In this document: one piece after another, positions 59,152-64,000 of the stretch
Layout: each line of letters opens with the position of its first letter
Numbering within the stretch: the first letter of the stretch is position 1
From: CAYREX01 sp964423505
GTDB lineage: Bacteria; Fermentibacterota; Fermentibacteria; Fermentibacterales; JCC-6
Assembly (NCBI GenBank): GCA_964423505.1
Contig: CAYREX010000011.1
Span: 40,319 to 104,318, forward strand
Direction: 5' to 3'
Length of the DNA stretch: 64,000 nt
Made by a program: the position numbers and the translations under genes
Notes under the pieces: model-generated
Told to the model about the DNA's origin: nothing
What the model saw: the letters and a program-made list of their open reading frames with translations, nothing else
The model's database searches: none

Positions 59152-60686
59152 TGCGCGCCCCGCTCCGGCTGATCCTGCTGCTCCCGGTTCTGCTCGCCGG
59201 TGGCGCCGGTGCCGCTTCCCTGGAGGAGTGGCGCGTGCTGGTGGCGGGCGCCGACTGGCACGCCGCCGCGGAGGAGGCCGGCCTGCTGGTGGAGAGCGAC
59301 TCGACCGACGCCCCGGCGCTCTCCGCGCTGGTGCTCACCGGCTGGATGGACGCACGGACGATAGCGGGCGGAGCGGCGAAGGACCTGCTCCGGGCGGACT
59401 CCTCCGCACTCCCGCTGGTCATGGCCGCCAGGGGCTGCGCCCTGCTCGCCGGCGCCGCGGCAGGGCAGGCGGAGGAAGCCCTCGGGCTGCTCTCGGGGGC
59501 CGCGGACGCCGCCCCGGAAGACCCGGTGGTCCTCCACGCGTGGGGCACCGCCCTCCTGGCCGAGGGCCTCCCGGACAGCGCCAGGGTCCGCCTGGAGGGC
59601 GCCCTGGAGGCCGATCCCGGCTTCCTGCCCGCCGCCCTGACCCTCTCGGAGATGGAGGCGGAGGAAGGGGATACGGCCGCCGCCGTACGGCTCCTCCGGC
59701 CGTTCACGTCCGGGGAGCAGCCGCCGCCGAGGGCGCTCCTGCGGGTGGCGATGCTCGAGGGGGACGCCGGCCTGGCCGGGACCGTGGCCGACTCCATGCT
59801 CGACTCCGCTCCCGGCTCCACCGAGGCGCTCTTCGCCCTGGGATGGGCTTCCGAGCGCGGCGCCCGGACCTCCCTGGCCGTCGACTACTACCTGCAGGTG
59901 CTGGAGGAGGAGCCGGGCCACGAAGGGGCCAGGGAGAGGCTCCGCGTCATAGCCGACCCGGACTACGACCCGGAGAGATGGCTCAGGGAGGAGGTGGGCC
60001 CAAGCGCCACGGCCAGGGCGGAGCTCTCCATGGAGGGTGGGAACCGTGAGCTGCTGGAGGTGGGCGGGAGCGCCACCCTCTCGTACGTCCTGGACGGCAG
60101 GGGCACCTCGGTCGACCTGGCCCTGGGCGCCCGGGCGGTCAGGTGGGAGGAGTCGGCCGGGCTGTTCACGCAGGAGAGGGAGACCGACGAGGGCTGGGCC
60201 ACCCTCACGCTGGACTACCCCTTCTACAGGGACTACTACCTGGAGGCCGGGGGGAGGTGGGACAGGCAGCGCTTCACCGTCAGGCCCTGGCAGGTCAGCA
60301 CATACCTGGCCGCGGGATGGCAGGGGAAGCTGAGCCCCCGGCTCACCCTTTCGCCGGAGCTGGGAGGAGGATGGGTGGCCACCAGGTGGCGGGAGGAGGG
60401 GACCGCCACAAGGGAGGACAGGGCAACCATATACGCCGCCGGCTCCCTTCGCTACCGGAGGGCCTCGTCGTTCATCAGCAGCGCCGTCCTCGAGGGCGAC
60501 CTCTACTTCCCGCCGGACTCGCCGGAGGACTTCCTCTCGGGAGGCAGCATCACCCTGGGCTTCCGCACCTTCCGAAGGGTCAGCCTCGGCCTCGGGTACG
60601 AGCTGGACTACGTCCGCAATCCGGAGTCCGCCAACTGGGAGAAGCTGGACACCCGCTTCACCACCTCGCTGACAGTCAGCCTCTGA
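59151..60686 (+). CDS. Second TPR plus barrel protein, shorter paralogue
   Basis: A 511-residue protein with a signal peptide (MRAPLRLILLLPVLLAGGAGA). TPR-like helices cover about 25-275 and a strand-rich C-terminal domain about 285-511. The barrel has WDRQRFTVRPWQ, nearly the same as WDRQPGTVRPWQ in the upstream protein, and both end in basic/aromatic strands. The TGATG overlap with the upstream gene shows co-translation. Gene duplication followed by TPR loss is inferred. Confidence 0.82.
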   Translation: MRAPLRLILLLPVLLAGGAGAASLEEWRVLVAGADWHAAAEEAGLLVESDSTDAPALSALVLTGWMDARTIAGGAAKDLLRADSSALPLVMAARGCALLAGAAAGQAEEALGLLSGAADAAPEDPVVLHAWGTALLAEGLPDSARVRLEGALEADPGFLPAALTLSEMEAEEGDTAAAVRLLRPFTSGEQPPPRALLRVAMLEGDAGLAGTVADSMLDSAPGSTEALFALGWASERGARTSLAVDYYLQVLEEEPGHEGARERLRVIADPDYDPERWLREEVGPSATARAELSMEGGNRELLEVGGSATLSYVLDGRGTSVDLALGARAVRWEESAGLFTQERETDEGWATLTLDYPFYRDYYLEAGGRWDRQRFTVRPWQVSTYLAAGWQGKLSPRLTLSPELGGGWVATRWREEGTATREDRATIYAAGSLRYRRASSFISSAVLEGDLYFPPDSPEDFLSGGSITLGFRTFRRVSLGLGYELDYVRNPESANWEKLDTRFTTSLTVSL

Positions 60687-60717
60687 CGCGGTAGCCTGGC
60701 CTGCGTACCCCTGCGAG

Positions 60718-62004
60718 TCAGGGTCTGAGGAGGCGGGTTACCGGGGTGCGGATGATCCGGGCGAAGAAGATGTAGGCTATGCCGGTGGATGAGACCAGCA
60801 GGATGCCCAGGCCGGCGGCGAGCCATCCGAAGGGGAAGACCGCCAGCGTGCCCACCGTGCCGGCGATGGCCGGGGAGAGGGAGAGGACCATGCTGCTCGC
60901 ACCCCAGGCAAGCAGGCAGCCGGCCGCCCCGCCCAGCAGGGTCGTCAGGAAGCTCATGAAGAAGACCTGGAAGGCGAACACCATCGCCAGCCTCTCACCC
61001 GGGGTGCCCAGGGCCACCAGCACCCCAAGGGCGAACCTGCGGTTGCGGAGGTCTGCCACCAGGGTATGGATGGCGCTGGAGAGGGCCGAGAGGAGTATGG
61101 CGGCGGCCAGTGCGGAGAGCGCCGCGGTCACGGAGCCGACCAGCAGCTCGGCCTTCTGGGCGATGCCCCTCCGGGTCTCCGCCCTCATCCCCATGGCCTC
61201 GGCCCTCCCGACTATCTCCGGGACGTCCTCCGCGTCCGTGGCGGTTATGACCAGGGCGCTGTAGCGCCTGGTGTCGGCGGGCACGAAGACCTCGTTGACC
61301 CGCTCGACGAACCCGTAGGGGACACCGAGGGCGAAGAGGTTCATGTTGCGGGAGGTGGCCTCTATCCTGCCCCTGACCGTTATCGGCTCGTGGTCCATCT
61401 CCGCCACGGAGCTCTCCCCCAGGGTGATCTCGGCCTCCATGCCTATGACCCCCTCCGGGGTGAGGCCAAGCAGCTCGTTCGGCCCGGCGTAGCCGGCGTT
61501 GTAGAGCAGGAGCAGGTTCTCGCTGAGGATGATGGGGAGGTACTTCGTCGCCGAGTCCTCGAGCGTGTAGTCCCAGTCCACCCGAGCGAGGGTGCTGTCC
61601 CCCAGGAACTCCTCCGTGACCCCCTCCAGGGTGATGTCCGTGTAGTAGCGCCTGCCGCCCAGGTAGCCCTCCAGCTGGGCGGGCACGTGGGCGTAGACCT
61701 GAGGGTCTATCCTGGCCACCTCCGGCATGGCCTCGAGGGAGTCGCGGACCTCCTCGGTTATCTCCGACCCTCCCTCCTCCGTCTGGAAGAAACCGGCCGA
61801 GAGCGCAGGCGGCGTGACCCTTACCTGCTCCGCCGGGAGGTCGGTGGAGAGGAACCGGTCGAGCACTCCGTGTATGCCCAGGCCGATGGAGATGAAGAAG
61901 ACCAGAAGCAGCGTGGCCACGAAGAGCATCCCCTGGCTGAAGAGGTAGTCCCGCCAGTGGCCCCTGTTCCACAGGTGGAGGGCGAGGCGCACGTCAGTCG
62001 ACAT
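60718..62004 (-). CDS. ABC transporter permease, FtsX/MacB-like
   Basis: A 428-residue protein. A helix at about 22-45, a large periplasmic domain, then three helices clustered at about 280-420 form the FtsX fold. It pairs with the ATPase upstream, whose end overlaps its start by 11 bases. Such complexes extract lipoproteins (LolCDE) or export peptides (MacB). Converges on the TPR-barrel operon. Confidence 0.88.
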   Translation of the reverse strand: MSTDVRLALHLWNRGHWRDYLFSQGMLFVATLLLVFFISIGLGIHGVLDRFLSTDLPAEQVRVTPPALSAGFFQTEEGGSEITEEVRDSLEAMPEVARIDPQVYAHVPAQLEGYLGGRRYYTDITLEGVTEEFLGDSTLARVDWDYTLEDSATKYLPIILSENLLLLYNAGYAGPNELLGLTPEGVIGMEAEITLGESSVAEMDHEPITVRGRIEATSRNMNLFALGVPYGFVERVNEVFVPADTRRYSALVITATDAEDVPEIVGRAEAMGMRAETRRGIAQKAELLVGSVTAALSALAAAILLSALSSAIHTLVADLRNRRFALGVLVALGTPGERLAMVFAFQVFFMSFLTTLLGGAAGCLLAWGASSMVLSLSPAIAGTVGTLAVFPFGWLAAGLGILLVSSTGIAYIFFARIIRTPVTRLLRP

Positions 62005-62662
62005 CCCGCAGCCCGCCGTCCCTCAGCTCCAGCACCCTGTCCGCCCTGGCCAGCGCCCTCTCGGAGTGGACGACGGCCACCAGCGCGAAGCCGCGCTCCC
62101 TCCGGAGGTCGTCCAGCATGTCGAAGAGGACCGTCTCGCTCTCCTCGTCCAGGCTCGCGCTCGGCTCGTCGGCCAGCAGCAGGTCCGGAGTGCCCACCAG
62201 CCCCCTTGCCACGGCCACCCGCTGGCGCTCCCCCCTGGAGAGCAGGGAGGTGGGAGTCTCGTCCACCCTGACGGAGAGGAGCTCCAGCGTCTCGGCGGCC
62301 CGCCGCCTCGCCGTCTCCACGTCGTCGCCGGAGAAGACTGCGGGAAGGATGACGTTCTCCACCGCCGTCAGCCTCGGCAGGAGGTGGAACTCCTGGAAGA
62401 CGAAACCCAGGTGGACCCTGCGGAGCTCGGCCAGCTCCGCCCCGTCCAGGCTGCGGACGTCCCGGCCGGCGACCCTCAGCGTACCGCCGTAGTCAGGGTC
62501 GTGGGTGCCGATGATGGCCAGGAGGGTGCTCTTGCCGGCGCCGCTCCTTCCCACAACGGAGACGAACTCCCCGGGCCTGATGGTCAGGTCCAGGCCGCCG
62601 AGCACGTCCAGGTCTCCGAAGGAGCGGTCTATCCCCTCCGCCGAAACGATGGGGTGGCTCAC
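61994..62662 (-). CDS. LolD-like ABC transporter ATPase
   Basis: A 222-residue ATPase: Walker A GRSGAGKST, Q-loop VFQEFHLLPRL, signature LLSRGERQRVAVARGL, Walker B LLLADEPSASLD, H-loop VVHSE. The signature has SRGE in place of the usual SGGE. LolD/MacB class from sequence pattern. GTG start overlaps the lipoprotein stop (GTGA). Confidence 0.92.
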   Translation of the reverse strand: MSHPIVSAEGIDRSFGDLDVLGGLDLTIRPGEFVSVVGRSGAGKSTLLAIIGTHDPDYGGTLRVAGRDVRSLDGAELAELRRVHLGFVFQEFHLLPRLTAVENVILPAVFSGDDVETARRRAAETLELLSVRVDETPTSLLSRGERQRVAVARGLVGTPDLLLADEPSASLDEESETVLFDMLDDLRRERGFALVAVVHSERALARADRVLELRDGGLRDVD

Positions 62663-63528
62663 CGGCCCTCCAGACCGGCGAGCCACTCGATGGCCTCCGG
62701 CAGGGCCTCCAGGGGGTCCAGCCCGGTCGCCGAGACCGTAAGGGAGAGGCTCGCCTCGGCGCCGCCCGGCCGCCTCACGGTGAGGGCGGCGGTGAGCGGG
62801 GCGCCCTCGCCGCCGGGCAGCTCCAGGTCGAGCCGGACCGCCTTCGGCTCGACGGTGTCTATAAGCTCCATGGCCATGTCCATCATCTCCCGCTCGGAGG
62901 GGGTCATCATCCCGCTGGGGACGAACGAGAGGAACGAGAGGGTATTGGAGGAGACGAGGATGGTGACCTCGGACGTGCCTGCGCCGGCAAGGGCGGCGAT
63001 GGCAGTGTCCGCGGAGAGGGCCGCCTCCGGCTCCAGCTCCAGCCAGTTGGCGACGGCACCGTCGGCGCCTGTACCCAGGCAGAGGCAGGACCACCCGTCC
63101 CTCTCCGCCACCGAGCCGAGTATGCGCCCCCTGTCGCTCTGCAGGTCCGTCCTCTCGCCGGAGGCGGAGACCTCGGCTGACAGCTCCCCTGCCGCCAGCT
63201 CCGCCAGGGAGGGGTGGTCTACGCTCCCGCTCAGGAGCATCAGCCTGGGGGAGAGGTCGGTCAGATTGATGCCCAGGAGGGTGACCCCGACCGGGCCCTC
63301 CCGGAGGAGGCTGTCCGCGATGGCCGCCGCCGGGTGATCCCCGAGGCCCAGGAGCCCCGAGAGCCTCCCGGCCCCGCCTCCTGCCTCCAGGTGAACGTGC
63401 AGGAGGGAGAGGCCGGGCACGGCCGACAGCTCGTCGTCGAGGCCCGCGCCACCGCAGGCCGCGAGGAGCGCAGAGAGGCAGGCGCACGTGATCAGCGACG
63501 TTCTCCGGCGCGCAGCACAGCTTCTCAT
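62659..63528 (-). CDS. Lipoprotein linked to the ABC transporter
   Basis: About 289 residues. Signal with a strong lipobox (LLAAC). The mature protein is acidic, rich in Leu, Gly and Ala, mostly strand and helix alternation; no known domain. ATG 63528 has GGGAGG eight bases upstream; GTG 63534 is a possible longer start. Heads the three-gene transcript with LolD-like ATPase and FtsX-like permease, so it may be their substrate-binding partner or a substrate. Confidence 0.8.
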   Translation of the reverse strand: MRSCAARRRTSLITCACLSALLAACGGAGLDDELSAVPGLSLLHVHLEAGGGAGRLSGLLGLGDHPAAAIADSLLREGPVGVTLLGINLTDLSPRLMLLSGSVDHPSLAELAAGELSAEVSASGERTDLQSDRGRILGSVAERDGWSCLCLGTGADGAVANWLELEPEAALSADTAIAALAGAGTSEVTILVSSNTLSFLSFVPSGMMTPSEREMMDMAMELIDTVEPKAVRLDLELPGGEGAPLTAALTVRRPGGAEASLSLTVSATGLDPLEALPEAIEWLAGLEGR

Positions 63529-63629
63529 TGACACGCCTCCCTGGGGGGTGTAGCTTCTTCGTCCGGTAAAGCTACAGGGACCTGTTCGGCCGCGTCAATG
63601 ATGAGAGGGCCTCGGGGTGCTTAAGTGTC

Positions 63630-63658
63630 TTGACGGCGGCAGGGGGGTTCTGTATTTT
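63630..63658 (+). promoter_or_regulatory. tRNA operon promoter
   Basis: TTGACG (63630-63635) and TATTTT (63653-63658) are spaced 17 bp. The first tRNA starts 13 bases downstream. The region 63535-63629 otherwise shows nothing I can name. Confidence 0.65.
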
Positions 63659-63671
63659 TCTGGTTCGCTTT

Positions 63672-63747
63672 GCTGGCGTAGCTCAACTGGTAGAGCAGCT
63701 GATTTGTAATCAGCAGGTTATGGGTTCAAGTCCCTTCGCCAGCTCCA
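63672..63747 (+). tRNA. tRNA-Thr (anticodon TGT)
   Basis: 76 bases. Acceptor GCTGGCG pairs with CGCCAGC; anticodon stem GCTGA/TCAGC frames TTTGTAA, anticodon TGT. T loop GGTTCAAGTCC, discriminator T, CCA encoded. Confidence 0.98.
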
Positions 63748-63809
63748 GGATAGCGAGAGCGAGAGATTTTGGTCGCTCCTCTGGTCGAGGAGCTCGAACG
63801 GAACGGCCC

Positions 63810-63895
63810 GGCGAGGTTCCCGAGCGGTCAAAGGGGGCAGACTGTAAATCTGTTGGCATAAGCCTTCGGTGGTTCGAATCCACCCCTCGCCACCA
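63810..63895 (+). tRNA. tRNA-Tyr (anticodon GTA)
   Basis: 86 bases, class II with long variable arm. Acceptor GGCGAGG pairs with CCTCGCC; anticodon loop CTGTAAA gives GTA. T loop GGTTCGAATCC; discriminator A, CCA encoded. Lies 62 bases after tRNA-Thr, probably the same transcript. Confidence 0.98.
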
Positions 63896-63942
63896 GAAAA
63901 ACGAGCGCGGAGCCGGTCGAGCCGGCGGATGCCTGGACGAGA

Positions 63943-64000
63943 GCGGGAGTAGCTCAGTTGGCAGAGCATCAGCCTTCCAAGCTGAGGGTCGCGGGTTCGA
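63943..64000 (+). tRNA. tRNA-Gly (anticodon TCC), truncated by window edge
   Basis: First 58 bases only. Acceptor 5' strand GCGGGAG, D arm AGCTCAGTTGGCAGAGC, anticodon loop CTTCCAA (TCC), and start of the T arm GCGGGTTCGA. The 3' acceptor strand is off-window. Confidence 0.95.

Noticed and set aside
60706..60726. Terminator between the TPR-barrel operon and the FtsX-like gene
   Set aside because: CCCTG/CAGGG can pair, but the stem is short and no T tract follows on either strand.
63718..63969. 83-residue minus-strand frame at the tRNA cluster
   Set aside because: It lies across tRNA-Thr, tRNA-Tyr and tRNA-Gly and is an artefact of structural RNA genes.

Overview
The window is about 64 kb of GC-rich, tightly packed bacterial chromosome. 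It holds roughly 60 protein genes, three complete tRNAs and one tRNA cut by the right edge. No insertion sequence, phage module or CRISPR array is visible. Genes are commonly coupled by ATGA, GTGA or TGATG overlaps, and GTG and TTG starts are frequent. Despite the GC content, arginine is often AGG and isoleucine often ATA. PorV-like and BamA-like barrels, a beta-propeller protein ending in a FlgD/type-IX-like module, lipoproteins and TPR-barrel fusions point to a diderm. HdrABC-MvhD, a [NiFe]-hydrogenase protease, HydF, PerR, superoxide reductase, rubrerythrin and a flavodiiron protein point to an H2-metabolising anaerobe. A high-GC candidate phylum of the FCB superphylum (Fermentibacterota, Eisenbacteria, Krumholzibacteriota or similar) fits. 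This is inference; the sequence alone does not fix the taxon.

Layout. 1-5.3 kb (minus): PorV-like protein, small lipoprotein, hydrogenase protease, HdrC, HdrB, HdrA and MvhD (truncated at the left edge). 5.4-8.7 kb (minus): a ComEA-ComEC-type fusion nuclease, two sugar ABC permeases and a secreted hypothetical protein. 8.7-12.1 kb: a 17-residue repeat protein, LexA, two HAD phosphatases and a metallophosphoesterase. 12.4-17 kb: a large HEAT protein and an ABC-F ATPase. 17.1-21.1 kb (minus): hydF followed by three envelope or regulatory unknowns. 21.2-25.9 kb: tRNA-Ser, then a PerR-headed anaerobic oxidative and nitrosative stress operon (perR, rubrerythrin, superoxide reductase, ferritin, ferritin-like protein, flavodiiron protein, high-molecular-weight rubredoxin) preceded by a promoter and a perfect operator palindrome. 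25.9-26.05 kb: a nested palindromic repeat element.

26-29.3 kb (minus): BamA-like barrel, adenosine deaminase and XdhC-like protein. 29.4-43.9 kb (plus): a polysaccharide locus with glycosyltransferases, a flippase, sugar-nucleotide enzymes (RmlA, RmlB, UXS and a GDP-sugar-reductase-like SDR), a Wzz-like protein, an embedded murB and a secreted propeller. 43.9-51.9 kb: Eis-like acetyltransferase, Isf-like flavoprotein, a nucleoside-gate membrane protein (minus), CCA-adding enzyme, a DEDDh/GIY-YIG fusion, and a saccharopine-dehydrogenase-like protein. 51.9-54.2 kb (minus): an outer-membrane barrel and a glycosyltransferase. 54.4-60.7 kb: aspartokinase, UppP and two tandem TPR-plus-barrel proteins. 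60.7-63.5 kb (minus): lipoprotein plus LolD/FtsX-type ABC transporter. 63.6-64 kb: a strong promoter and tRNA-Thr, tRNA-Tyr and tRNA-Gly, the arrangement that often precedes tuf.

The points I consider most worth checking are the nested palindromic repeat with compensatory stem changes near 26 kb, the PerR operon with its operator, the TPR-to-barrel fusion pair, the exonuclease domain with lost catalytic residues fused to an intact GIY-YIG nuclease, and the 17-residue repeat protein next to lexA.
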